From contig JAEUSB010000105.1 in assembly GCA_016788865.1 (NCBI GenBank), positions 1 through 53,903 on the forward strand: 53,903 nt of DNA. The letters are read 5' to 3'. The translations under genes were made by a program, and so were the position numbers. The notes under the pieces are model-generated. The model searched no databases, was not told the origin of the DNA, and saw only the letters and a list, made by a program, of their open reading frames with translations. This DNA comes from Leptospirales bacterium (GTDB taxonomy: Bacteria > Spirochaetota > Leptospiria > Leptospirales > Leptonemataceae). Of this stretch, positions 16,692 through 25,130 are shown one piece after another (the first letter of the stretch is position 1; each line of letters starts with the position of its first letter).

Positions 16692-17675
16692 TTAGTTGAA
16701 CCAGCGTTTAACTGCTTCTGCGGGGAGATTCTGACCGGAGAGGCGAGCGCGCTGAACCAGGCTCCAGAATCCGCGATAGGTAGCACGATCATGCAGCTCG
16801 CCATCATGCTGGATGGGACCCCAGTTTGCATCCTGGGCTGCGATCAGAACCGCACATCCCTTCTCTACTTCAGAATGATCCGGCTGCATTGCCTGAACAA
16901 TTGCATCGATCTGTGTTGGATAGATGGACCACATACGCAGGAATCCAAAGTCGTAACGGGCACGCGTTGCGTCTGCCTTGGTTTGTTCAAAGTTCTTGAG
17001 ATCCAGAGTAACGTTATGCGCTGGAACTACGCCATTTGCCAGAGCGGCCGCCACGACGTTTGCCTTGGCACGCGAAAGCAGACGATGATCGAACTGACCG
17101 GGACTCTTCATGTTGGAGAGCGGGATTGCGCCGGAATGCCCGGAAATGAAATCCATGAGACCAAAATCCAGGACCTGCATCCATGGCATGGCAGCAATTT
17201 TTTCTGCATCGCGAAGCGCGCCGTGAGTTTCAACGAGGACGTGAATTGGGATCTCGCGTTTGATACCTGCTTTGGATGCAGCGTTGCGAATATAGTCGAT
17301 CATTTCCTGAACTTGCTCCGCAGCCGTTGGCTTTGGAATTGTGATATAAGCTAGTTTTTCACCAGCACCTGGGACAAGAATATCAACGTCTCCCTTCCAG
17401 TGCGGATTTGAATAATCATGGATCCGCACGCCGGCCATGCCGTATTTGTTGTGCTCTGAATTTGTAAGTTTAACAATGAGTTTGGCGTGCTCGACTTCTT
17501 GACCCTGTGGTGCCCCGTCCTCGCAATCCTGAGTAATGTCAAAAATCGGCCCCTTCTCTTGCTGCAGCTGCAGGGCTTTCATAATCATCTTTTCATTGCC
17601 AGCGAAGTGTTCGCAGCTTGGAATCACGGGGAATGCTTTTTCGCCCGAAAACAACGCCTGATTGGGGTGAGTCAT
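16692..17675 (-). CDS. HpcH/HpaI aldolase / citrate lyase beta (CitE)-like CoA-ester lyase
   Basis: A 327-residue TIM-barrel protein of the CitE family. Metal and substrate-binding elements include 'FDITQDCEDGAP' (about 45-56), 'GVRIHD' with the conserved Arg, 'IHVLVETHGALRDAEKIA' with the metal-binding Glu, and 'VLDFGLMDFISGH'. It is longer than CitE itself and closer in size to malyl-CoA, beta-methylmalyl-CoA or citramalyl-CoA lyases, which cleave acyl-CoAs to acetyl- or propionyl-CoA plus glyoxylate or pyruvate. No citrate lyase alpha or gamma subunit is present, so it is not a citrate lyase complex. AGAGGAAACC precedes the ATG. It is divergent from the carF-like gene. The exact substrate is unresolved. 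Confidence 0.75.
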   Translation of the reverse strand: MTHPNQALFSGEKAFPVIPSCEHFAGNEKMIMKALQLQQEKGPIFDITQDCEDGAPQGQEVEHAKLIVKLTNSEHNKYGMAGVRIHDYSNPHWKGDVDILVPGAGEKLAYITIPKPTAAEQVQEMIDYIRNAASKAGIKREIPIHVLVETHGALRDAEKIAAMPWMQVLDFGLMDFISGHSGAIPLSNMKSPGQFDHRLLSRAKANVVAAALANGVVPAHNVTLDLKNFEQTKADATRARYDFGFLRMWSIYPTQIDAIVQAMQPDHSEVEKGCAVLIAAQDANWGPIQHDGELHDRATYRGFWSLVQRARLSGQNLPAEAVKRWFN

Positions 17676-17791
17676 GGTTTCCTCTTGGTAGAATTAATAG
17701 TTTTGAATACTAACCTGATTTTTTGAATTAGGCCCCTGTGTCGATAAAAAAGGCTTTGAAAACCAAAACGTTCCTGTTTTTGTGATATGCC

Positions 17792-18544
17792 ATGAACAGC
17801 GAGGCAACCACACAGGACATAATCAGAGAAGCTCCGGAATACAAACATTCCGCCGGGCCCGTGCATGTGTTTTTTGAGCACCTTGCAACGTACACCTTTC
17901 CACTGGTTTGCCTGCCCGTTCTAGTTCTCTCCGTCCTTGATTACGGCAAAACTTCTGATCGCTATTTCTTCCTCGCTCTGCTCCCGTTGGGCTGGCTGGC
18001 CGCTGATTTTATAACCGGGCTCATCCACTGGGGTTTTGATACGTACGGTTCACAGACTATGCCTTTCCTTGGACGGGCTTTCATCAAACCTTTTCGCGAC
18101 CATCATACCGACCCAAAAGAAATGACAACGCACAGTCTGACTGTAACAATCGGCAATACCTGCATTGCAGCCACTCCAGCCGCCGCTGCATTTCTCTATC
18201 CGCTATTGTTTGGAACACCCAGCGATACGTTCCGTCTTTTCGCATTCTTCAGCGCGCTTACGATTTTTGGAACGGTGCTAACAAATCAGTTCCACAAATG
18301 GGCACATCTAGATAATCCATCGGGCTGGATCGTGTTCTTGCAGAAATCAAAATTGATTCTCGGGCCAAAACATCATCATGTACATCACACTAAACCCCAC
18401 GACACTTACTATTGCATAACCAACGGTTGGATGGATGCATTCTTGCACAAAATCAACTTCTGGCGTGGAATGGAAACGATGGTCAGCTGGTTCGGTGTGA
18501 AACCGTACGGCCATATTCTGGAAGAAAGAAATATTCGAGCCTGA
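17792..18544 (+). CDS. CarF/PEDS1-type plasmanylethanolamine desaturase (TMEM189 family)
   Basis: A 250-residue membrane protein with three or four hydrophobic segments (about 31-51, 60-80, 120-140, 147-166). It has a full histidine-box set: 'HWGFDT' (His79), 'RDHHTDP' (His104/105), 'MTTHS' (His114), 'NQFHKWAH' (His168, His172) and 'HHHVHHTKPHDTYYCITNGW' (His194-203). This matches the lipid desaturase family of bacterial CarF and animal PEDS1/TMEM189, which introduces the vinyl-ether double bond of plasmalogens using O2 and a di-iron centre. It implies that the organism has ether lipids. The enzymes that would make the alkyl-ether precursor are not in this window. Its 116-base AT-rich upstream region is shared with the divergent CitE-like gene. 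Confidence 0.85.
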   Translation: MNSEATTQDIIREAPEYKHSAGPVHVFFEHLATYTFPLVCLPVLVLSVLDYGKTSDRYFFLALLPLGWLAADFITGLIHWGFDTYGSQTMPFLGRAFIKPFRDHHTDPKEMTTHSLTVTIGNTCIAATPAAAAFLYPLLFGTPSDTFRLFAFFSALTIFGTVLTNQFHKWAHLDNPSGWIVFLQKSKLILGPKHHHVHHTKPHDTYYCITNGWMDAFLHKINFWRGMETMVSWFGVKPYGHILEERNIRA

Positions 18545-18571
18545 AGACATAGTGTAAGTAAAGGTTGGGCC

Positions 18572-18853
18572 TTACTTCTTGTGCCGCTTTATCAATTCCT
18601 GCTCAATCTCCATGAGCGGAATTCCCTTGTGAACCAGAATCATTATTAGATGAAAGATGAGATCTGCTGCTTCGTGCGTGATCTCTTTTCTGTCCGAGTT
18701 CTTGGCTGCGATGATTACCTCACCTGCCTCTTCGCCGATCTTTTTTAGAATGCGATCCTCACCCCCTTTAAACAATGACGTTGAGTACGAGCCCTCCGGC
18801 AGTTCATGCTTGCGTGTATAAAGCAGTTGCTCCAGTTCTTCAAGGAAATTCAT
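18572..18853 (-). CDS. hisE: Phosphoribosyl-ATP pyrophosphatase HisE
   Basis: A 93-residue all-helical protein with the HisE/MazG-type pattern: '[30 protein letters not shown]' followed by '[17 protein letters not shown]'. Its acidic helices bind Mg2+. It hydrolyses phosphoribosyl-ATP to phosphoribosyl-AMP in the second step of histidine synthesis. It is unfused to HisI and of normal length. It overlaps the end of hisF by four bases (ATGA), so the two are translationally coupled. Confidence 0.92.
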   Translation of the reverse strand: MNFLEELEQLLYTRKHELPEGSYSTSLFKGGEDRILKKIGEEAGEVIIAAKNSDRKEITHEAADLIFHLIMILVHKGIPLMEIEQELIKRHKK

Positions 18854-19605
18854 AACCGCACCTGAATTTGATTTTCGCGCAGGACCATCTTGACGTCGCG
18901 CACCGTTGTGTCTCTGAAGTGAAAGATCGACGCTGCAAGAACTGCATCCGCATGCGCACCCACGGCCACATCGACTAGATCGCTTGCCTTTCCAGCACCA
19001 CCCGAGGCGATTACAGGAATTCGGACCGCAGAACGAATGGCCCGCGTCAGTTCTATATCGTAGCCGTCTCGCGTCCCGTCACGATCCATGCTTGTTAAGA
19101 GGATTTCACCCGCCCCCCTCGATTCCGCCTCGCGCGCCCACTCAATGGCCGATTTGCCGGTGGCTTTCCTGCCACCGCTCAGGAAGACTTCCCAGTCATC
19201 GCCTTTCTTTCTTGCATCAATGGCACAAACAATGCACTGACTTCCAAATTTGCGTGCACCTTCGCTCAGAACTTCCGGACGCTCAAATGCTGCCGTATTC
19301 AAAGATACCTTGTCCGCTCCGGCGTGAAGAATGCTGTCCATATCAGCAAGTGTTCGGATTCCTCCGCCAACGGTGAAAGGAATGAAAATCCGTTCCGCAA
19401 CACGGCGCACCAGGTCAATAATGATATCGCGTGCTTCATGAGTTGCCGTGATGTCCAGGAAACAAAGTTCGTCCGCACCTGTGGATGCGTAATACTCCGC
19501 CTGCTCCACCGGATCACCGGCATCGCGTAGATCCAGGAACTGAACACCTTTGACGACGCGGCCATCCTTGATGTCCAGACAGGGGATGACTCGGATCGCC
19601 AGCAC
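18850..19605 (-). CDS. hisF: Imidazole glycerol phosphate synthase subunit HisF
   Basis: A 251-residue (beta-alpha)8 barrel. From the GTG at 19605 the sequence begins '[20 protein letters not shown]', which puts the catalytic Asp of 'PCLDIK' at position 11 and that of 'IVCAIDA' at position 130. These are exactly the canonical positions, and GGAG lies nine bases upstream. Longer in-frame starts (19620 or 19665) would add non-conserved residues. HisF uses ammonia from HisH to form imidazole glycerol phosphate and AICAR. Phosphate-binding 'VGGGIRT' and '[10 protein letters not shown]' are present. hisE follows with a 4-base overlap; hisH and hisA are not in this window. Confidence 0.93.
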   Translation of the reverse strand: MLAIRVIPCLDIKDGRVVKGVQFLDLRDAGDPVEQAEYYASTGADELCFLDITATHEARDIIIDLVRRVAERIFIPFTVGGGIRTLADMDSILHAGADKVSLNTAAFERPEVLSEGARKFGSQCIVCAIDARKKGDDWEVFLSGGRKATGKSAIEWAREAESRGAGEILLTSMDRDGTRDGYDIELTRAIRSAVRIPVIASGGAGKASDLVDVAVGAHADAVLAASIFHFRDTTVRDVKMVLRENQIQVRL

Positions 19606-19701
19606 AAATCCATTCTCCATGGAAAGGTCTGGCAGCAAAGCAAAAGCCTCAAAATTTGTTTGCACTACCAGGAAACGCAGGCGACGACCCGAAAAAGTAA
19701 T

Positions 19702-20397
19702 ATGGAGTTTCTGGGCATTGATGCAGCGTTTGGCGAGATTATCCTCAGGCTGAGCGTTTCTGCGCTCTGCGGTCTTTTCATAGGGCTGGAACGAGGTTAC
19801 CGTGGCAAGCCGGCGGGCGTGCGGACCAACCTGCTGATTGGACTTGGAGCCTGCCTGTTTATGCTCGTCTCTGAGAAAGTGGCCTATGCAGCCAAAGCCG
19901 ACGGATTCCCGGGCCCGGATCCGGCTCGAATCGCCGCGCAGGTTGTTACTGGCATTGGCTTCCTGGGCGCCGGCGCCATCCTTAGAAACCGGGGCGTCGT
20001 GACAGGCCTCACCACGGCTGCAAGCATCTGGTGCGTTTCGGCAATCGGCCTTTGTGCCGGTGCTGGCATGTTCAAACTATCAATTTTTGCAACCATTGGA
20101 ATCGTGTTTACTCTGGAGTTCTTCACGTACTTCGAAAGAAAGATGCGTGTTAGGCGTTTTCGATATGTGCGCCTGGAAGTTGTGATCAAGAAGGAAGCGC
20201 GGGTTCAGGAAATCCGGCGCGTCCTCAGAAACGCGAAAGTGCAGTTCTTTGATGAGGAAACACGCAAAGTCCTCGGGGAAACACACTACACGACGACGCT
20301 GTACTTCCGGGGGGACGTGGAAAAAAAGATCGCAGAAGAAATCGACCATCTTCCTGGTGTGCGCGACATCATAATGCTGGCCCAGGGAGTTGAGTAA
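19702..20397 (+). CDS. MgtC/SapB family membrane protein
   Basis: A 231-residue protein. Four or five helices in the first 140 residues carry the family pattern: '[34 protein letters not shown]', then '[20 protein letters not shown]' and '[23 protein letters not shown]'. The C-terminal soluble domain (about 150-231) has an ACT-like alternation. MgtC proteins influence Mg2+ homeostasis, and in some pathogens they inhibit F-ATPase and aid intracellular growth. The role in a spirochaete is unknown. The ATG at 19702 ('MEFLG') is preferred to an upstream in-frame ATG at 19660. It is divergent from hisF and converges on hisS. Confidence 0.85.
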   Translation: MEFLGIDAAFGEIILRLSVSALCGLFIGLERGYRGKPAGVRTNLLIGLGACLFMLVSEKVAYAAKADGFPGPDPARIAAQVVTGIGFLGAGAILRNRGVVTGLTTAASIWCVSAIGLCAGAGMFKLSIFATIGIVFTLEFFTYFERKMRVRRFRYVRLEVVIKKEARVQEIRRVLRNAKVQFFDEETRKVLGETHYTTTLYFRGDVEKKIAEEIDHLPGVRDIIMLAQGVE

Positions 20398-20460
20398 TCA
20401 CCTCGAGATCGCATCCCACTCACGACCGGATTCGTTCCGCACTCCGTCAGGAGAACCATT

Positions 20461-20497
20461 CGCGGATATCTCTTGGGCTTTTCGGGTTGGATCCGCG
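20461..20497. repeat. Inverted repeat in the MgtC-hisS convergent gap
   Basis: CGCGGAT (20461-20467) is matched by ATCCGCG (20491-20497), the latter part of a 10-base palindrome ATCCGCGGAT. It lies in the 142-base region between the convergent mgtC-like and hisS stops. It has no T tract. A terminator or stability hairpin is possible; nothing else is visible in this gap. Confidence 0.3.
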
Positions 20498-20539
20498 GAT
20501 CAGGGACAGAAAATGCGAACGATTTCCCGCTTAACAGGT

Positions 20540-21814
20540 TCAGGCAAGATGCTGGGCCAGCTCTTCTGGTTTAAGGTCGAACTGCTCCCCCGAACCCAGG
20601 TTCTTCACGCGAACAACACCCCGCGAAAGCTCGTCTCCACCCTGCATTAAAACGAACTTTCTGTTCTTTTTGTCTGCCGCTTCCATCTGCTTCCCAATCT
20701 TTACGTTGGTATCGAGGGATGTCTCCACAAGAATTCCTGCTCTCCGCAGATCGTTTGCAATCTTAAGCGATGAGTCGCGAGTTTCCGGAAACAATATAAA
20801 ATAGCAACCCTGCTTTTCAGGCGCCTGCGTGAGCAGCCCGCGAATCGTCAGAAATTGTTCCAGGGTAACATCACCCAGGCCAAACCCGATTGCAGGCACT
20901 TCTTGCTTGCCCATCTGCCCAAGGAGCCTGTCATAACGACCACCACCACAAATGGCACGGCGGTTGTCCGGATGCGAATCCTGGATCTCAAAAATTAAAC
21001 CTGTGTAGTAATCAAATCCACGGATAATGCCAGGATCAAATTCCACGAAGTCAGACTTCCCTTGTGCCGAAAGAATTTCGATCACCTGGCTCAGATGATC
21101 TGCAACCCCACCATCAATGGCGCCACTCTTGCCCAGTTCCGCCAGGTCTGAGACGTTGATGGCAAGAAATGCATTCACTTTCTTAGCGAGCGCGGCGTCT
21201 GCAATTTTGGAAAGCTCTTCCTGAAAGGCTTCGTCGCCTATCTTCTCACGCTTATCCAGGAGGCGTCCGATTCCACGAAGCACCTCCTTATCGCTATGCT
21301 TTACATATGAATCAAAGAGTCGTCGGTCACTCAGCCGCAGCTTGAAATCCGACGCTTTTGCACCGAAGGCAGTCAAAATATCAATCAAAAGACTTAGAAT
21401 TTCCGCATCGGCGGCCGGGGTGGCTGGCCCCATGAGATCAGCGTTTAATTGAAAGAACTCGCGCAGCCTGCCCTTACCGGGCCTTTCATAGCGCATGAAG
21501 TTGGCTATGCTGTACCATCTGACCGGCCGAACCAGTTCCATTATTTTTGACGAGACCATCCGCGCCAGGGTCGGCGTCATTTCTGGTCGAATTGCAACTT
21601 CGCGCTCACCCCGATCTATGAAGCGATAGACCTGGTCGTTCACAATCTCTTCCGAAGATTTGGATTGATAGAGTGTTATGGGTTCAAGCAAGGGTGCGCC
21701 GTACTCAACATAGCCATACGACTCGCACACCGTACGAAGCACACCAAACATTCGATTGCGAAAATTCATCTCCTCGGGAAAGAAATCCCGAGTGCCGACG
21801 TAAGGCCCGGCCAT
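20540..21814 (-). CDS. hisS: Histidyl-tRNA synthetase
   Basis: A 424-residue class II aminoacyl-tRNA synthetase. Motif 2 is in 'FMRYERPGKGRLREFFQLNAD', the histidine-specific signatures are 'IIRGFDYYTGLIFEI' and 'ICGGGRYDRLL', and motif 3 is 'PAIGFGLGDVTLEQ'. A C-terminal anticodon-binding domain spans about 335-424. It charges tRNA-His. The length and order are those of bacterial HisRS; a HisZ paralogue is unlikely because the catalytic Arg (in 'RGFDYY') is kept. The ATG overlaps the stop of the PilZ gene by one base (TAATG), so its translation depends partly on that gene. Confidence 0.94.
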   Translation of the reverse strand: MAGPYVGTRDFFPEEMNFRNRMFGVLRTVCESYGYVEYGAPLLEPITLYQSKSSEEIVNDQVYRFIDRGEREVAIRPEMTPTLARMVSSKIMELVRPVRWYSIANFMRYERPGKGRLREFFQLNADLMGPATPAADAEILSLLIDILTAFGAKASDFKLRLSDRRLFDSYVKHSDKEVLRGIGRLLDKREKIGDEAFQEELSKIADAALAKKVNAFLAINVSDLAELGKSGAIDGGVADHLSQVIEILSAQGKSDFVEFDPGIIRGFDYYTGLIFEIQDSHPDNRRAICGGGRYDRLLGQMGKQEVPAIGFGLGDVTLEQFLTIRGLLTQAPEKQGCYFILFPETRDSSLKIANDLRRAGILVETSLDTNVKIGKQMEAADKKNRKFVLMQGGDELSRGVVRVKNLGSGEQFDLKPEELAQHLA

Positions 21815-22953
21815 TACTGATCTTCCAGCTTGATTGTCTGAATCATTGTGTTCAGACGTTCCTGATTTGACTTACGGTAATCCGAATGCCCGGAACCTTC
21901 AATGTCAATCCCTGCAACAAACTTCTCGCCTTCATCATCGGAAGCAACATGGCAAATCTTTCCCTGAAACCTTAGCGGGGCCTGCATCTTGAAAATGAGA
22001 TCAAACGTTATGCGATCGCTGAGTGGAACGTATTTTTTCAAATCTTCGTTGGTAATCTCAAGACCAAGCCCACCCAGAGATATGTCGTGGACGCGCTGTT
22101 TTTCTTTGATAGTGATCATATTCACTTCGCGGATGCGCTCGGTGATTGTGTCGCATTTCTCTGTTAGCGTTGCGAGAATTTTTTCGAAGTCTGCCCCTGG
22201 ATTCTTCAAAGGCAGATAGATATGCGCGATCAAATAGGTCTTACCTTTCTCTTCGATGTTCACAGGGAATACTATGAAGGAAGCCGTTCCCGAAAGGCGC
22301 AGGCGAACGTTTTCAAACGCGCGGGCCATTTCTAGCTGCTTCTTATATGTGGAATCGCCCAGAGGAATTTCATAGGCGGCCGGATCCTGAGTGTCTTTGA
22401 TGATTACCGGTGTATTTACGTTTTCCAGGGGCTTCAGTTCCGGAAGCCGCTCCTTGTCATTAGGGAGGTAGAATTTCAGACCAGGAAACTCTTCTGCTAT
22501 CTGCTTCTCATGATCGCGTAGCACAACCTGACTGGCGATCTGAAGCTTGGAAAAATCGGCACCAATTTCATTCTTACTTACTTTGAAGTTGGTTGCGTAA
22601 ACGGCTCCGTCACGCGTCATGTAGCGCGGATGCGCGCGGACAGCGCGACCAATGCGAGCCTGCGTGGGCCACAGTATCCAACGATCCTCCCGAATTTCCT
22701 TAACGTCAAAGTCCACTTCAATGTGGCGGTTAACGGTAAGGTACAGGGTAATCTGGGTTCTGGCCGGTAGGCCTGGCATGGTGAAGAACTCAATGGAATT
22801 GTCCGTGATTTCCCCCATGACAAATTCAACCGGAGGCTGGGTACCCTTCAGGAAGAAGGGACGAGTCTTCAGTTTGTCGCGCAAGACATAAGTAATCTTC
22901 TCCGTCTCCCGGAGCATGTCCCATTCGCGCTTTTTTTCCCTGAGTATTGTCAT
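21814..22953 (-). CDS. PilZ-domain protein, YcgR-like, upstream of hisS
   Basis: A soluble protein of about 379 residues. An N-terminal beta-rich region resembles the YcgR flagellar-brake domain and reaches 'RIGRAVRAHPRYMTRDG' (RxxxR-like, near residue 110). A central part of no known fold follows. The C-terminal PilZ-type barrel shows 'KQRVHDISLGGLGLEI' and ends 'EKFVAGIDIEGSG'. The D-x-S-x-G-G element is the second half of the c-di-GMP motif. The RxxxR that normally lies just before it is not clear there, so ligand binding is uncertain. The Met at 22953 is used; an upstream in-frame Met (22983) and an internal one are possible. The architecture is similar to the protein at 10070-11155. Its stop overlaps hisS by one base. 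Confidence 0.65.
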   Translation of the reverse strand: MTILREKKREWDMLRETEKITYVLRDKLKTRPFFLKGTQPPVEFVMGEITDNSIEFFTMPGLPARTQITLYLTVNRHIEVDFDVKEIREDRWILWPTQARIGRAVRAHPRYMTRDGAVYATNFKVSKNEIGADFSKLQIASQVVLRDHEKQIAEEFPGLKFYLPNDKERLPELKPLENVNTPVIIKDTQDPAAYEIPLGDSTYKKQLEMARAFENVRLRLSGTASFIVFPVNIEEKGKTYLIAHIYLPLKNPGADFEKILATLTEKCDTITERIREVNMITIKEKQRVHDISLGGLGLEITNEDLKKYVPLSDRITFDLIFKMQAPLRFQGKICHVASDDEGEKFVAGIDIEGSGHSDYRKSNQERLNTMIQTIKLEDQ

Positions 22954-23000
22954 GGACGAAATTGTACCAGCGAGGCTATGCATAGTTTACACACTGTTCG

Positions 23001-25130
23001 TTATTTTTCAAGACTTAATCGTTTAAATTCGACTCGGCGATTCCGATCGCGCGCTTTCGCGCTGACTTCTGGCTCTTCGGGTTCGCGAAAACTCGCACCC
23101 TTTAGAGTCAGTCTATTTTCAGAGAGACCTGCACGGATCAACAGGGCCCGAACATTGCGTGCCCTGTCCTCTGAAAGCTTCTGATTGAACTCTGACGCTG
23201 CTTGCTCGGGTCCGTTAAAGGTCTTATCCGTGTGACCACGTACCTCAATTTTGAGATCCGGTGACTTCTTCATGATCCGCACAATGGCATCGAGTTTCTT
23301 TTGCTCAATTGCACTCACGTCTGCGCTCCCCGTTGGGAAGAAGATGCGAAGGTTGTCGATGCAAGCGGGTTCGTCGTCCTTGCACGGAGGTCCCTTCTGC
23401 GCCCTCAAACGTAAGACGATTTTTTTTAAATCTTTATTTTCCTGGAAGGTTTCACTTAGACTGGAATAACCTGCAGCATCTGCACGCATTGTGAACTTTT
23501 CTCCGGGCAATACCCTCACCACGAAACGCCCCTTATCCTGAGTCTGGACAATTTCAACACGATCGCCAACAAGTTTTCTCAGTCTGGACCCGTTAACCGG
23601 CAAATCGCTGTCCGCATCGAGCACTTCACCCGGGATATTCCTGGCATTCCCATTGGTCGGTTCGTTCTTCTGATCTTTGATTGGCTCAAGGTAAACGAGT
23701 CTATGGTCCCGGCGGCCCGGAGGCACATTGCCCCGGTAATCAAGCATCAATTCCTGAGGATGAAATCCCGGCGCCGAAAATACAACGCGGTACTCACGTC
23801 CCGTTGTAAGGTCATTCTCGAAATTCATGGTCTGGCTTGTCTGGGGATCCTTGTTGAATCCTTTGCTCATCTTGACGATTTTGCCGCCTTCCCACTGGAT
23901 TTGAACGGTCGCTTCGACGCCTAACGGTAATCTCGTAGAGGCGTCCATAATGAGAGCTGTAAATTTGACTGGCAGAGGATCGCGCAACCACTCTGGCATC
24001 AGAAGCCGATAGAGATCCATTCCTCCCCTGGCGTTTTGCATGGCTCGCTCGCTTGCAAAGTAGACCCAGAGTCTATCTTCCGATACCGACACATGCTCAT
24101 CGTCGCGCGCAGAGTTAAAGGGCTTTCCGAGGTTTTCCGCTTTCAATGGAGTCGCCTCGTTGAAGCGACTGAAATAGATATCGTAATGACCCAGTCCACC
24201 CGGACGATCCGAACTGAAGAACAGCGTGCCACGATCGGGTGAAAGCGAAGGAGCAATTTCGTTGTAGGACGTATTGACTTCCGGGCCCAGATTCTTCACC
24301 TCAGACCACTTGCCAGACGCCGGATCGCGCTTTGAATAATAAAGATCATCGCCGCCGTATCCACCTGGCCTGTTGGACGAGAAGATGAGATATTCCCCAT
24401 CACGACTGATCCAGGGCATGCGATCATCAAAATTGCTGTTGATCGAATTGAGGTGAACCGCTTTGGACCAGCGATCGTCCCGGAAACGCGTATAATAAAT
24501 GTTCAGTCCATCATAACCGGCGCCCTGTGCCTTCGTGTTGGAGGTAAAATACATCTCCACAGGTTTCTCATTGCGCCACAGAATTGAACCGAGTCCGTCA
24601 AACCCATCGGTGTTGACGCTGAAAAGACCTGCCTGGTCTCCAAGCCTGCCCTGCGGGCGTAGAATCTTCATAGTATCTGATGCTTCGCCATCGAGCGGAA
24701 AGCGAAGCGAGATTGGGACAGTCCATTCTGCCTGGCCCATGCGATCGAGGTGGTTCCGATTAAAGCTGAACCAGAAGTTCTGTCCTTCCGATGCCCCGGG
24801 ACGATCCGATTGGAAGATCAGGAAACTTCCGTCCGGACTGATCAACGGATTTGTGTCGTCCCCTTTCCAGTTAACTGCCAGATTCTCCACTTCCGGGACT
24901 GGCGGAATGGTCGACTGCGGGTTTGATTCCGGCTTCACTGGGACTGTCCCTTCCGGAACAACCGGAGCCAGCGTGGTTACGGGTTTTTCTGGCTCTGCGT
25001 TTGCAGCAGGCTTGTCTCCTTCAGCGAGAAGCGCCGGCACCAGAAGGGCGGAGAGAATCAAGATAGACCCGCCTCTCTTCAAAGCCAATGTCCAGGTTCT
25101 TTGCTGATTCAGGAACAAAATGGAATACAT
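23001..25130 (-). CDS. OmpA-family envelope protein with PD40/TolB-like propeller repeats
   Basis: A protein of about 709 residues with a signal peptide ('GGSILILSALLVPALLA'). A Pro-rich linker comes next, then at least four PD40-type propeller blades such as 'NPLISPDGSFLIFQSDRPG', 'MPWISRDGEYLIFSSNRPGG' and 'APSLSPDRGTLFFSSDRPGG'. After these come a carboxypeptidase-regulatory-like beta domain and a C-terminal OmpA domain ('IFFPTGSADVSAIEQKKLD', 'LKIEVRGHTDKT', 'LSEDRARNVRALLI'). The OmpA domain should bind peptidoglycan, tethering the outer membrane. The start is uncertain: the ATG at 25130 has GGGAGG immediately adjacent, and TTG codons at 25088 or 25082 would give a shorter signal. Either way it overlaps the preceding radical SAM gene. 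Confidence 0.85.
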   Translation of the reverse strand: MYSILFLNQQRTWTLALKRGGSILILSALLVPALLAEGDKPAANAEPEKPVTTLAPVVPEGTVPVKPESNPQSTIPPVPEVENLAVNWKGDDTNPLISPDGSFLIFQSDRPGASEGQNFWFSFNRNHLDRMGQAEWTVPISLRFPLDGEASDTMKILRPQGRLGDQAGLFSVNTDGFDGLGSILWRNEKPVEMYFTSNTKAQGAGYDGLNIYYTRFRDDRWSKAVHLNSINSNFDDRMPWISRDGEYLIFSSNRPGGYGGDDLYYSKRDPASGKWSEVKNLGPEVNTSYNEIAPSLSPDRGTLFFSSDRPGGLGHYDIYFSRFNEATPLKAENLGKPFNSARDDEHVSVSEDRLWVYFASERAMQNARGGMDLYRLLMPEWLRDPLPVKFTALIMDASTRLPLGVEATVQIQWEGGKIVKMSKGFNKDPQTSQTMNFENDLTTGREYRVVFSAPGFHPQELMLDYRGNVPPGRRDHRLVYLEPIKDQKNEPTNGNARNIPGEVLDADSDLPVNGSRLRKLVGDRVEIVQTQDKGRFVVRVLPGEKFTMRADAAGYSSLSETFQENKDLKKIVLRLRAQKGPPCKDDEPACIDNLRIFFPTGSADVSAIEQKKLDAIVRIMKKSPDLKIEVRGHTDKTFNGPEQAASEFNQKLSEDRARNVRALLIRAGLSENRLTLKGASFREPEEPEVSAKARDRNRRVEFKRLSLEK

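Noticed and set aside
24535..25107. 190-codon plus-strand frame opposite the OmpA gene
   Set aside because: Antisense to a well-supported propeller/OmpA protein, without a recognisable domain.
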